Source of the DNA: Pseudoalteromonas sp. DL-6
GTDB taxonomy: Bacteria > Pseudomonadota > Gammaproteobacteria > Enterobacterales > Alteromonadaceae
Assembly: GCF_004328665.1 (NCBI RefSeq)
Contig: NZ_CP019770.1
Coordinates: 3,100,001 to 3,164,000, forward strand
Direction of reading: 5' to 3'
Length of the DNA stretch: 64,000 nt
Under the pieces are notes generated by a model. The model saw only the letters and a program-made list of their open reading frames with translations. It had not been told where the DNA came from and searched no databases. Every line of letters starts with the position of its first letter. Position 1 is the stretch's first letter. Positions 45,663 to 55,369 of the stretch are shown piece by piece. A program made the position numbers and the translations under genes.

Positions 45663-46844
45663 CTATTCCTCTAAAAACTCACTGATCAACTGTGCTTTAG
45701 GCAAGATTGAAAAAATGCCATCCAAATGTCCCCAACCGCCTTCAATTTCAGAAAACTGAACGTCTTTTCCTAGCGTCTTCATTGACTCATATACAGTACG
45801 CATATTTTCAGGGCGTAACAGCAGGTCGTTAGTTGCGGGAAGTAACAATGTCTTCGCTGTCACTTTTTTTAATGCTGTGCTTAGGTCTTGCTCCATACCG
45901 GCAGTAAATAGTTGCGATGCCCGTACCAAATACAGCACATGGTTTGCATCTTGAGTTTTAGCACGCGCCATAGCACGCTGTGCAAGTATTTGGCTAAGCT
46001 TAGGCAAAGTGCGAATATCTTTAAGTGCACCATCATCATGCACATTAAAATCAGCAAAACTGGCGTTGTAAATAATAGGGTGCATAGCATCTTGGGTAAT
46101 ATTAAGCATGGTAGCAGCGAGTCCATCTAATGGGCGCTCCTTGCCGTAGTAATTACCTTGCTGCCAATTTTTATCTAAACGAATGGGTAGTGCCCATTTT
46201 TCTAACGCAGCCACAGTCCATGCATCCATAGTCGCGGCACCAATAACATGAATGAGGCGTTCAACCTGCTCTGGATAGCGCGTCGCCCACTCTAGCGCCT
46301 GAAAAGACCCCATAGATGCGCCCATCACGGCATGTAATTTAGTAATACCTAAGCTCTCTATTAGGCGCTTTTGTACGTTAACAAAATCGGTAATCGTGAC
46401 TACTGGAAAATCCAAACCGTATGGCTTACCTGTTGCTGGGTTAATTGATGCTGGACCCGTAGTAATTACGTTTGGATCATGCCAATTTGCGTTTACTAAG
46501 GTGTCTGAACTGATCACAAAATACTTGTTAGTATCTATGGCTTTTCCTGGGCCAATTAATGCATCCCAATAGCCTGCTACCGCGTCATCAGCTGCATATT
46601 TACCTGCTGCATGAGAGGTTCCTGAAAAGTAATGAGTGATCAGAATTACATTATCTTTGGCCTTATTAAGCTCACCATAGCTTTCCCAACCAATATCAAC
46701 CTGCTGCAACGTTGTACCCGAGACGGTGGTAAAGTTTTCTGTGGTGAAATGTTGCTTTTCTACTAGTAACGGCTCTGCTTTATCAGCACCAAATACTGTA
46801 CTACTAAATAAAACCAGCAATCCTATTATTAATATTGTTTTCAT
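45663..46844 (-). CDS. Exported MetX-like esterase (E22 family type)
   Basis: A 393-residue alpha/beta-hydrolase with a signal peptide (MKTILIIGLLVLFSSTVFGA), so it acts outside the cytoplasm. It resembles homoserine acetyltransferase (MetX) in fold, with nucleophile Ser in GASMGSFQALEWA, the DFVNVQKRLIESLGI segment and a final GGWGHLDG His. MetX itself is cytosolic; an exported version in a 3-hydroxybutyrate operon suggests an esterase that cleaves (R)-3-hydroxybutyrate esters or short oligomers. That substrate is an inference from context. It starts 9 nt after gntP, and the dehydrogenase follows 4 nt after it. Confidence 0.8.
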   Translation of the reverse strand: MKTILIIGLLVLFSSTVFGADKAEPLLVEKQHFTTENFTTVSGTTLQQVDIGWESYGELNKAKDNVILITHYFSGTSHAAGKYAADDAVAGYWDALIGPGKAIDTNKYFVISSDTLVNANWHDPNVITTGPASINPATGKPYGLDFPVVTITDFVNVQKRLIESLGITKLHAVMGASMGSFQALEWATRYPEQVERLIHVIGAATMDAWTVAALEKWALPIRLDKNWQQGNYYGKERPLDGLAATMLNITQDAMHPIIYNASFADFNVHDDGALKDIRTLPKLSQILAQRAMARAKTQDANHVLYLVRASQLFTAGMEQDLSTALKKVTAKTLLLPATNDLLLRPENMRTVYESMKTLGKDVQFSEIEGGWGHLDGIFSILPKAQLISEFLEE

Positions 46845-46853
46845 TGCGATTCC

Positions 46854-48161
46854 TTAAAAAGTGATAAATAAGCTTAGTGCAAGTGCGACCCCAACCAATG
46901 GAATAATCACGGTCAGTGCAGCTAATGGCCAATAAGCGCGTTGATGTGTTTCTTTACAAATGGCACGTATGGTTGTAACTACATAGCCATTATGTGGCAG
47001 GCTATCTAATGCACCAGAACTAATAGCAACCACTCGATGTAATTGCTCTGGATTAACCCCCATGTCCAAATATCCAGGAGCCACAAGAGGTAATGCAATC
47101 GCTTGCCCGCCGGATGCAGACCCCGTTAATCCAGCAATGACGCTCACGGCAACAGCAGCCCCCACCAGCTCATTACCTGGCATATGAGTCATAGCGTCAA
47201 CAGCAGCAATAAACGCCGGTGATACTTTAGCTACTGCGCCAAACCCGACTACAGCAGCAGTGTTACCTATTGCCACTAAGGCACCGGTCGTACCCATATT
47301 GATAGCATTTGCCATGTTATGAAAATACTTATAATTAATGACCACAATACTTAAAACACCGCCAAGCAACGCCACAATTAGCGCGGTTTGCTGTAAAACA
47401 TCATGCAACATAAATGATAAGAGCAGCACCACCAGCAAAGGAATTACGCCGGTGATTGGGTGGGGGCGTTCACGCTCTAAAATAACCGGATCATCGTCTC
47501 TGGCATCAAAGCGTTCACCTTTGGCAACCGCCTTTTTAATCATTTTATTTAGCCAAAAGTAGCCGACTGTCGCCATAAAAATGGCCACCACTAAGCTTAC
47601 CTCCCATGCAGCATAAGGTGAGGTACCTAAATGCTTTACCGGGATCCAATTTTGAATTTCAGGCGAACCCGCAGAGGTCATAGTGAATGTCACTGAGCCA
47701 AACGCTAATGTTGCGGGTATAAAGCGCCGCGGCAAATCGGCGTCTTTAAATAAACTGAGCGCCATCGGGTAAACCGAAAACGCCACAATAAATACACTGA
47801 CTCCGCCATAAGTCAGCACGGCACAAGCAATCACCACAGCCAGTACCGCATGTTTCATGCCTAGTTTGCCAACAATGTAACTGGCTACGCTGTCTGCTGC
47901 GCCTGTATCTTCCATAAATTTACCGAACAACGAGCCCAGTAAAAACATAAAAAACCATGCACTTAAAAACCCAGCAAAGCCATCCATATACGCGTTAATA
48001 AAGTTACTGTCAGCAGTCACTGGGAATATAGCCATCCCGCTAGTTAACGCGACCAACAGCGCACAGATTGGCGCGGCAATAAATAAATTGACCCCACGCA
48101 AAGTTAAAATTATCAGCAGTATTAAACCGCCTAACAGCCCTATCATGCTCAGCATAGACAT
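46854..48161 (-). CDS. GntP-family permease (probable hydroxybutyrate transporter)
   Basis: A 435-residue polytopic transporter with about 12 hydrophobic segments. The family signatures are GGLILLIILTLRGV near the N-terminus, LGSLFGKFMEDTGAADSVASY, GGVSVFIVAFSVYPMALSLF and GLTGSASGGQAIALPLVAP. GntP carriers import gluconate and other hydroxy- or keto-acids. Being the first gene of the operon with an esterase and the 3-hydroxybutyrate pathway, it most likely brings 3-hydroxybutyrate across the inner membrane; substrate is inferred. Confidence 0.88.
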   Translation of the reverse strand: MSMLSMIGLLGGLILLIILTLRGVNLFIAAPICALLVALTSGMAIFPVTADSNFINAYMDGFAGFLSAWFFMFLLGSLFGKFMEDTGAADSVASYIVGKLGMKHAVLAVVIACAVLTYGGVSVFIVAFSVYPMALSLFKDADLPRRFIPATLAFGSVTFTMTSAGSPEIQNWIPVKHLGTSPYAAWEVSLVVAIFMATVGYFWLNKMIKKAVAKGERFDARDDDPVILERERPHPITGVIPLLVVLLLSFMLHDVLQQTALIVALLGGVLSIVVINYKYFHNMANAINMGTTGALVAIGNTAAVVGFGAVAKVSPAFIAAVDAMTHMPGNELVGAAVAVSVIAGLTGSASGGQAIALPLVAPGYLDMGVNPEQLHRVVAISSGALDSLPHNGYVVTTIRAICKETHQRAYWPLAALTVIIPLVGVALALSLFITF

Positions 48162-48247
48162 TCCTATAATTATTGTTATTACCCAGATGAGGTGACATCG
48201 CAGTAAGTACCTTTAAGTGTTACGGTTAATATTAAATAAAGACATAA

Positions 48248-48328
48248 CACTAAGGTACTACACGCTTTAAATTTGGCTTAAAACCAATATAAGTCAAGGT
48301 GTTAAAAATATATAGCACTATGGTACTA
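48248..48328. promoter_or_regulatory. Pair of direct 13-bp motifs between gntP and the receptor gene
   Basis: CACTAAGGTACTA (48248-48260) and CACTATGGTACTA (48316-48328) differ at one base and are 68 bp apart, in the same orientation, in the divergent region between the GntP operon and the TonB-dependent receptor. A weaker relative (CACTAAAGTAAG, minus strand, 55288-55277) precedes the kinase gene. The arrangement fits binding sites for a regulator, perhaps the nearby LuxR-type response regulator. No other gene lies in 48162-48412. Confidence 0.55.
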
Positions 48329-48412
48329 ATTCATTTTTTAACACTATCTTCTACAGTGAATACAGGTGACATGAGCAAAAACATAATTAACTAATAACAA
48401 CAGGAACACACC

Positions 48413-50701
48413 ATGATAAAGCTCAAACAAAGTATTACACCGGTCACATTAGCCGTTTCGCTCGCCTTATTTAGCGCCAACAGCATCAGTGCTGAACAAG
48501 CCGTAGTCGCAAAAAAAGGTGAATTAGAACGCATTGAGGTAACCGCTCGTAAAACCGTTGAAAACTTACAAGAAGTTCCGGTTGCCGTGACTTCAATCGG
48601 TGCACAAGAATTAGCAGAAAACGGCATTAGCGTGATGACCGAGGTACAGCAGTTTTCGCCCAACACCACGCTACAATCAAGCCGAGGTACTAACTCTACC
48701 ATCACTGCGTTTATTCGCGGTGTAGGTCAACAAGACCCGCTTTGGGGTTATGAACCCGGTGTAGGTATTTACATTGATGACGTATATATCGCCCGCCCGC
48801 AAGGTGCCGTACTCGACTTATTAGATGTACAACAAATTGAAGTGTTACGCGGCCCGCAAGGTACGCTGTATGGCAAAAACACCATTGGTGGTGCAGTAAA
48901 ATATGTCACCAAAGAAATGAGCGGTGATGCAACGCTAAATATTCAAGGCACCGTAGGCAGCTACAGTCAAAAAGATTTAAAAGTCACTGGTCAACTGCCG
49001 CTTATTGATGAAAAACTCTATGTGGGTTTTGGTTTTGCCACACTCAATAGAGATGGCTATGGTGAATTTTTAACGTCAGCGCTTGATAATCAAGACCGCG
49101 AAAACTACAACAAAGATGTTACCGCTGCACGGGTTACGCTAGAGTACACCCCAACCGATGACTTATTCTTTCGCTTCGCGTGGGATAAAACCGATGATGA
49201 CTCTAACGCCAAAGGCGGGTATCGCTTACTTCCAAGCATATTAACGAATGCACCTGTGCCAGATAGCGTGTATGACTCTTATACTAGTTTACCTACATGG
49301 AACAAAGTAGAGCTTGAAGGTATGAGCTTAACTGCTCGCTGGGATATGAGTGCAAACACCAGTATTAAATACGTTGCAGCAACAAGAGAAAGCTATTCAC
49401 CAACCAATATCGACTTTGATAATACCTCTTTGCCTATTTTTGATGTTCCAGCCATTTATGACGATGAACAAACCACTCACGAGTTACAATTAAATCATAG
49501 CGGTGATAACTATAAGCTGGTATCAGGGCTTTATTATTATGATGGTGAGTCATGTGGGCAGTTTGAAGCTGTACTGGGTGTGCTTGGTCAAAGCTTAGGG
49601 GCGCCAGGCCTTACCCGTGAAGTGAGTGGCTGTAGTAACTCAACTAGTAAAGCAGCATACATACAAGGAAGCTACGACTTTGATGATAAATGGTCAATGA
49701 CCCTTGGCGCGCGCTATACCAAAGACAGCAAAGAAGCGATTGTAAATAATGGTCTTATTTTTGACATTGTTTACCCTGAATCAGGCTGGGTTCCGGGCTA
49801 TGTTCGCCCTGAGGGACAATTAGTGCCTACTGTACTTGATGACAGTGAAGACTGGTCACGTTTTACGCCTCGTGCGGGTGTGGAATACCAATACAATAAC
49901 GACATTATGTTTTTTGCTAGTTACTCACAAGGCTTTAAATCGGGCACATTTAACCCGCGCGCAAGTGGTCCAGAAAAAGCTGCAAATCCTGAAATTGTTG
50001 ACTCATTCGAGTTAGGTATGAAAAGCGAATGGAATGATAATTTACGCGCAAACTTAACCGTATTCACACTTGATCATAAAGACCGCCAGTATATTTCGGT
50101 ATTACCCGGTGACAGTGCTGCCGATTTAAACCAGCGTTTAGGCAATATTGGCGAATCTAAGTCTGATGGCGTTGAATTAGAACTTAGCTATGTTGCAAGC
50201 GATGCCCTAACCTTTGACGCGTCAATTGGTTACATCGACAGTAGTTTTGAAAACGTGATTGATACCAATCCAGATACCGGTGAAATATTTGATAAATCAG
50301 ACCGTTTTAGTGTTTCAAACACCCCAGATCTAACTTTCAACTTGGGCGCTACTTATCGTTTATACACAGAAATGGGCGACTTCGTTATGAACGGTAATTA
50401 CTATCACCGTGGTGATTACGCACTGTTCGAAGAAGACAGCTTACTGACTCAAGATGCCTACGGTATTCTCAATATGGGCGTAACGTGGTACAGCACTGAT
50501 GGCCATTGGACCGCAGGTATTTATGGTAAAAACCTAACCGATGAAGAATACATGATTGGCGGTTACCAGTTCGTAGCTCCTGATCCTTCAGATCCAACTA
50601 ACATCAGCAAATATACGCCAGGCCTTGGTGGCGATAATACCTTAATTGGTTATTACGGCGACCCTCGCACAATATCACTCACTGTGGGCTATCGTTTTTA
50701 A
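48413..50701 (+). CDS. TonB-dependent outer-membrane receptor
   Basis: A 762-residue receptor with a signal peptide (residues 1-27), the TonB-box region RIEVTARKTVENLQEVPVAVTS, a plug domain (about 45-170, YIDDVYIARPQGAVLDLLDV and LRGPQGTLYGKNTIGGAVKY) and a 22-strand barrel ending in TVGYRF. Two cysteines (about residues 380-405) may form a loop disulfide. It is divergent from the gntP operon and adjacent to it, so it probably moves 3-hydroxybutyrate oligomers or related esters across the outer membrane; substrate is inferred from context only. Confidence 0.9.
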   Translation: MIKLKQSITPVTLAVSLALFSANSISAEQAVVAKKGELERIEVTARKTVENLQEVPVAVTSIGAQELAENGISVMTEVQQFSPNTTLQSSRGTNSTITAFIRGVGQQDPLWGYEPGVGIYIDDVYIARPQGAVLDLLDVQQIEVLRGPQGTLYGKNTIGGAVKYVTKEMSGDATLNIQGTVGSYSQKDLKVTGQLPLIDEKLYVGFGFATLNRDGYGEFLTSALDNQDRENYNKDVTAARVTLEYTPTDDLFFRFAWDKTDDDSNAKGGYRLLPSILTNAPVPDSVYDSYTSLPTWNKVELEGMSLTARWDMSANTSIKYVAATRESYSPTNIDFDNTSLPIFDVPAIYDDEQTTHELQLNHSGDNYKLVSGLYYYDGESCGQFEAVLGVLGQSLGAPGLTREVSGCSNSTSKAAYIQGSYDFDDKWSMTLGARYTKDSKEAIVNNGLIFDIVYPESGWVPGYVRPEGQLVPTVLDDSEDWSRFTPRAGVEYQYNNDIMFFASYSQGFKSGTFNPRASGPEKAANPEIVDSFELGMKSEWNDNLRANLTVFTLDHKDRQYISVLPGDSAADLNQRLGNIGESKSDGVELELSYVASDALTFDASIGYIDSSFENVIDTNPDTGEIFDKSDRFSVSNTPDLTFNLGATYRLYTEMGDFVMNGNYYHRGDYALFEEDSLLTQDAYGILNMGVTWYSTDGHWTAGIYGKNLTDEEYMIGGYQFVAPDPSDPTNISKYTPGLGGDNTLIGYYGDPRTISLTVGYRF

Positions 50702-50717
50702 AATTTAATATCACTAG

Positions 50718-50979
50718 GGCCTGTTGACCTTTGCGAATTGAAATTTGTTCAAACTAGGGGCTGTTTTAATCGCGGCGCGAGGTTTGTAACCTAGTGGGCT
50801 AAGTAAAAACCGAGCAACAAAGAGTAAATCGCCCCTCGGAAGAACCCTTCGGGCAGCGCCTGTTTGGCATTGATGCTGCGTTATCGCCTATTTATGTGGA
50901 GTAACCACATGACATAGGCTCTACCTTGCCTAAATATCAAACAGACTGCTGCAAATTCAACCTTGAAAGGTGAACAGAC
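50718..50979. mobile_element. MITE-like element with CTAG target duplication
   Basis: A 262-bp segment in the 366-bp gap after the receptor gene. Its ends are imperfect inverted repeats: GGCCTGTTGACCTTT at the left and, read inward from the right, GGTCTGTTCACCTTT (13 of 15 match). Both ends abut CTAG (50714-50717 and 50980-50983), a target duplication typical of IS5-group elements. No transposase is present. An internal hairpin ATGTGG-AGTAA-CCACAT lies near 50898. Confidence 0.7.
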
Positions 50980-51067
50980 CCTAGGGTTTGTCTGTTTATC
51001 CCCACAGACAAACCTTGTTTCACATCACAAAATCACATATAACTTAATGCATTGGAGACTATTTGAA

Positions 51068-51730
51068 ATGGCTTGTGCTGTGAATACCATAATTGCTGAT
51101 GACCATCCTTTATTCAGAAGTGCGCTACGTCAAGCGGCAGCGACTTCTGTACCAGAACAATATATAAAAGAAACCAGTGATATCGACGGGTTATTTAGCT
51201 TATTAAAATCGCACCCTGAGATAGAGCTGATATTTTTAGATTTAACCATCCCAGGCGCCAATGGTTTACAAGCGCTCTCGCAACTAAGAAATCAATACCC
51301 TGATATATTAATTATTATGGTATCGGCTAATGAAACCCCCACGATTATAAAGCAAGCCATGAGCTTAGGTGCTGCTGGGTATATTCCAAAGTCATCATCC
51401 CTTGATGTGATCAGTGAAGCCATTGAACATGTACTTAATGGCGACTCTTGGTTGCCACCAGATGTTGATTTAACTGATGTAATCGTTAACGACGAGCAAA
51501 GTAGCTTTGCCCGCAACCTTGAAAAACTCACACCACAGCAATACCGTGTACTCGCGATGATAGCCGACGGGCTTTTGAATAAACAAATTGCATTTGAAAT
51601 GTCGATTCAAGAAACCACCATAAAACAACATGTATCAGCCATTTTGCGTAAACTCAATGTGTATAACCGCACCCAAGCAGGCATTTTATTTAACCAGTTA
51701 TCACAAGTGGGTAAATTAGAAACCAGTTAA
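51068..51730 (+). CDS. LuxR-type response regulator, CrbR-like
   Basis: A 220-residue regulator with a receiver domain (IIADDHPLFRSALRQ; acceptor Asp58 in LIFLDLTIPG; AAGYIPKSS) and a LuxR-type DNA-binding domain (LTPQQYRVLAMIADGLLNKQ, then ETTIKQHVSAILRKL). The ATG at 51068 is preferred because GGAG lies about 10 nt upstream and MACAVNTIIADDHP is a normal start. Facing it is a hybrid kinase with a solute-transporter domain; such convergent pairs are the CrbS/CrbR (MxtR/ErdR) systems that govern acetate and short-chain acid use. A MITE sits about 90 bp before it. Confidence 0.86.
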   Translation: MACAVNTIIADDHPLFRSALRQAAATSVPEQYIKETSDIDGLFSLLKSHPEIELIFLDLTIPGANGLQALSQLRNQYPDILIIMVSANETPTIIKQAMSLGAAGYIPKSSSLDVISEAIEHVLNGDSWLPPDVDLTDVIVNDEQSSFARNLEKLTPQQYRVLAMIADGLLNKQIAFEMSIQETTIKQHVSAILRKLNVYNRTQAGILFNQLSQVGKLETS

Positions 51731-51753
51731 AAAAGTTTTTAATCAGCTTTGAA

Positions 51754-54700
51754 TTAAGTAAGCCGCTTTATCATTCGCTTTAACGCAGGCGCTTTAAGCG
51801 GTTTATATAAAAGCGGATAGCCAGCATCAAGTACACGTTCACGAATTTGCTCATCATGGTTTGCAGTATTAACAATGGCGGGCAATGTCATTAGTCCTGC
51901 TTGTTCAATAACCTCCAGTCCCGTTACACCATCATCCAACTGATAATCAACAATCAGTAATTGTGGCAGCTCATGCGCTGCTTTTAGTTGCTCAAGCTCT
52001 ATCAAGTTAGTGGCGGTAGCAATTTCACAGCCCCAGTTTTCAAGCAATTGTTTAAGTGCTTCAAGTACATTGCGATCGTTATCTACAAGCCAAATAGTTA
52101 ACAGGCCCAGCTCTGTTTCAAGATTAGCAGTTCGGTTTGGCTCGGGGTGAGTTTTTAAACTAGGAGTACATGGCATGGTCAATGTAAATTGCGTGCCTTT
52201 ATTTAGTTGCGACCCCATTACTAACGGGATCTCGAGTAGGTCACAAATTCGTTTGGTGATCGACAACCCTAAACCAAGCCCTTCAGCATTGGGTTTCTCA
52301 CCTAATTGCTTAAATTCCTGATAAATACTGTGTTGATCCTTGGTGGCAATACCAATGCCCGTATCTTCAATAATAAACGATAGCTGTTGTTGATCTTCAA
52401 GCAGCACTTTTAAGCGCACTTCACCGTACTCGGTGTAGCGAATCGCATTACTTAATAAATTTCGTAGTACACGTTTAAGCAAGGCTTTGTCAGTGTGAAT
52501 TCGCGCTTCACACGATTCAACAACAAAGCTGAGACCTTTTTCTTGAGCAAGCGCTAAGTAATCATTACGCAATGGCTCTATTAAACTACTCACATTAAAC
52601 TCCGTTAGCTGCACTTTAAACGAGCCTGAGTCGAGTTTGGTTAGCTCCAAAATACTTGAAAGTAACTCTTCTGCACTGCCTAATGAATTTTTAATATTCA
52701 TGGCTAGCTCTTTAAGCTCTGTATCTTGGGCTTTTTCGTTCATTAGTGAGCAAAACAAACTTGCTGCATTAAACGGTTGTAATAAATCATGACTCGCCGC
52801 AGCAAAAAAACGTGTTTTACTTACTGTGGCTTGCTCAGCTTGCTGCTTTGCCTTAGAAAGCGCATGGTTTGCTTGGGTTAGTGCAGCAGTGCGTGTTGCC
52901 ACTTTTTCTTCAAGGCTAACATTCGCTTCGGTGAGTGCTTTTTGTTGTTTAACAAACTCACTAATATCTGTGTAAGTTGTTACAAACCCGCCACCAGGCA
53001 AGGGGTTACCTTGCATTTCAAAAACCCGCCCATCGTTATGAGCACGCTGATATTTATAAGCACTGCCTTGCTTTAAATAAGCTAAACGCTTATCAACCTC
53101 AGTATTAATATTTTCACCACGAAATAAGCCACGTTCAGCGTTAAAGCGAATAATATCGGCAACGGGTCGACCTATATATAAAGCACTATCAGGGTAATTA
53201 AACATGTGCTTGTAGCCCTGATTCCAAGCCACTAAACGCAGTTCACTATCAACAACGCTAATACCTTGCTGAATATTTTCGATTGTAGATTGTAGTAAGT
53301 CGCGGTTAAATTTGAGCACTTGGCTAGCTTCATCAACAAACTCGGCAACTTGCTCTAGAGGCTGACGCTGCTCACTTTTCGCTACATCTAAAATTAACCG
53401 TGCTGATGCACCACCAATAACCGCCGACATTTCACGCTCAACTAATAGCTCAAGATCAGCATTAGCGACACGTTTCCATAGGCTTTTGTCATGCGGGAAA
53501 TACTGCTGCACTAAAGACTGGCTCGCGTCTTTTTCTGCAAAACGCTGTAATAATGCCCCTAGGTCTTCATAATTGAGTGGCTGCAATGTGGTGTTTAATC
53601 GCGAGTCGTTTAATTGAGATATAAACTTATTACTTTGTAGCCGCTCAGCCAAGGTGGCTTGGCTAAATAGTGGCACAAGCAAATACACTAACGTATTGAC
53701 TCCTAAAGACAATAGTAATGATTGGCTAATACTTTCTAAACCCAATGAAAACAAATCGGTGGGAGCTAACCACGTAATGTGCCACGGCCCTTCAACTAAC
53801 CAACTGCTTTGGCTACCTAAGCCACTGGCCAAGTTCGGCAGTAACAAAGTGTACCCCCAAATAACAAAGCCGCTTAAAATCCCAAGCTGAGCACCGCGAC
53901 ATGATGCGTGTCGCCACCACAAACCAATAATCATCGCAGGGGCAAATTGTGCCACCAAGGTAAACGACATTAACCCAACACTGGCTAGCGTGGTGGTTTC
54001 TGCAAGCACTCTATGAGTGAAATAGCTTAGTAATAATATCAGCACAATCACTATTTTACGCGCATGCAGCAAGTGGTTTTTATCTAGTCCTCGACTACTA
54101 GACGTTAACTGTGAGCGACGCAAAATAAACTGATTAATAAAATCATTAGTGATCATCACTGACAATACAATTGACGAAACAATCACCATACTGGTAGCCG
54201 CCGAAAAGCCACCTAAAAAGGCAAGCAAGGTAACCCCGCCATTATCTGCCGCCATTGGCAACGCTAATACAAAGGTATCTTGACCTACACTATTGTCGTT
54301 AAAGTAAACCAACCCCGCATAAGCAATGGGTAATATAAATATGTTAATGGCTAATAAATAAAGCGGAAATAACCAACGAGCGGTAACCAGCTCATTATTA
54401 TTGTTATTTTCAATAAAGCTCATATGGAACTGGCGCGGCAAGCATAGCGTTGCCAGTACCCCTAAAAAAGTATGGGCAACATATACATATGCAGGGCTTT
54501 GAGTTGCCGCAACTTGATTGGGTATATTTAGCGCTACTGCTTGCTCGTAAAGTGCTACTGGGCTATCAAATAAAGCAAAACAGACATATAAACCAACCCC
54601 AATAAAGGCCAGTAACTTTACTATTGATTCAAAGGCAATACTGGCGATTAGCCCAGGATTATGCTCGCTGGGTTTAAGCCTTCTGGCACCAAATAAAATC

Positions 54701-55206
54701 GCAAATAAAGCCAGCAATAAAGTGATGTAAAACGTACTATCAGCCCACACTTGGTTACTTTGAGTGGGGGCTCGGTCGGTGAGTAAATTAATACTTTGTG
54801 CGGTCGCACTTAGCTGTAAAGAAATATACGGTACAATTGCTATCACTGAAATAAGTGAGATCAGCCCTGACAGACTTGACGACTGACCATATCGCGTAGC
54901 AATAAAATCAGCCAATGACGTGAGTTTTTGTTGTCGACAAATATGTGCGATACGGCAATATAATTGCCAACCAAAAATAAATAATATAATAGTACCCGCA
55001 TAGGTTGGCGCTAACCACCAACCATTACTTGCGGCTTGCGCGGTAGTGCCATAAAAAGCCCATGAGGTGCAATATACACCCAATGATAGGCCATAAATCA
55101 TGCCCTTAAATGGCAACACCTTACGCCTATCCGCCCAGCCCGCAACTGCAAATAATATCCCTAGATACACCACAGCAATAAGGCTAATAAACCAAATTGA
55201 AAACAT
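51754..55206 (-). CDS. CrbS-like hybrid histidine kinase with a sodium/solute symporter domain
   Basis: A 1150-residue protein. Residues about 1-500 are a sodium:solute symporter (SLC5) domain of about 13 hydrophobic helices. A PAS domain (about 640-740) and coiled coil (about 745-790) follow, then a HisKA domain with the acceptor His806 in AAASHDLLQPFN, and the HATPase (GLGLGLSITKRI). A C-terminal receiver carries Asp1087 in LLIVDYQLDDG. This is the CrbS/MxtR/CbrA-type layout, in which the transporter part serves as sensor or carrier. It ends 24 bp from the convergent response-regulator gene. Confidence 0.9.
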   Translation of the reverse strand: MFSIWFISLIAVVYLGILFAVAGWADRRKVLPFKGMIYGLSLGVYCTSWAFYGTTAQAASNGWWLAPTYAGTIILFIFGWQLYCRIAHICRQQKLTSLADFIATRYGQSSSLSGLISLISVIAIVPYISLQLSATAQSINLLTDRAPTQSNQVWADSTFYITLLLALFAILFGARRLKPSEHNPGLIASIAFESIVKLLAFIGVGLYVCFALFDSPVALYEQAVALNIPNQVAATQSPAYVYVAHTFLGVLATLCLPRQFHMSFIENNNNNELVTARWLFPLYLLAINIFILPIAYAGLVYFNDNSVGQDTFVLALPMAADNGGVTLLAFLGGFSAATSMVIVSSIVLSVMITNDFINQFILRRSQLTSSSRGLDKNHLLHARKIVIVLILLLSYFTHRVLAETTTLASVGLMSFTLVAQFAPAMIIGLWWRHASCRGAQLGILSGFVIWGYTLLLPNLASGLGSQSSWLVEGPWHITWLAPTDLFSLGLESISQSLLLSLGVNTLVYLLVPLFSQATLAERLQSNKFISQLNDSRLNTTLQPLNYEDLGALLQRFAEKDASQSLVQQYFPHDKSLWKRVANADLELLVEREMSAVIGGASARLILDVAKSEQRQPLEQVAEFVDEASQVLKFNRDLLQSTIENIQQGISVVDSELRLVAWNQGYKHMFNYPDSALYIGRPVADIIRFNAERGLFRGENINTEVDKRLAYLKQGSAYKYQRAHNDGRVFEMQGNPLPGGGFVTTYTDISEFVKQQKALTEANVSLEEKVATRTAALTQANHALSKAKQQAEQATVSKTRFFAAASHDLLQPFNAASLFCSLMNEKAQDTELKELAMNIKNSLGSAEELLSSILELTKLDSGSFKVQLTEFNVSSLIEPLRNDYLALAQEKGLSFVVESCEARIHTDKALLKRVLRNLLSNAIRYTEYGEVRLKVLLEDQQQLSFIIEDTGIGIATKDQHSIYQEFKQLGEKPNAEGLGLGLSITKRICDLLEIPLVMGSQLNKGTQFTLTMPCTPSLKTHPEPNRTANLETELGLLTIWLVDNDRNVLEALKQLLENWGCEIATATNLIELEQLKAAHELPQLLIVDYQLDDGVTGLEVIEQAGLMTLPAIVNTANHDEQIRERVLDAGYPLLYKPLKAPALKRMIKRLT

Positions 55207-55334
55207 ATTTTTGTTCTTGTTATTATTTTTATAATACTTAACTTAGCATAAGCGGATGTGTAGCAAAAAGCAGCCCTTACTTTAGTGCTATAAATGAACA
55301 AAAAGATAAAATGAGAATTATTTGCATTTAGGTG

Positions 55335-55363
55335 TTGACAGTTCTTTAAATCTAACTGATAAT
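55335..55363 (+). promoter_or_regulatory. Strong sigma70-like promoter
   Basis: TTGACA (55335-55340), a 17-bp spacer and GATAAT (55358-55363) form an excellent promoter on the + strand, opposite the kinase gene. It predicts a start near 55370 and has no protein gene within the next 2 kb. Confidence 0.75.
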
Positions 55364-55369
55364 CACTAT

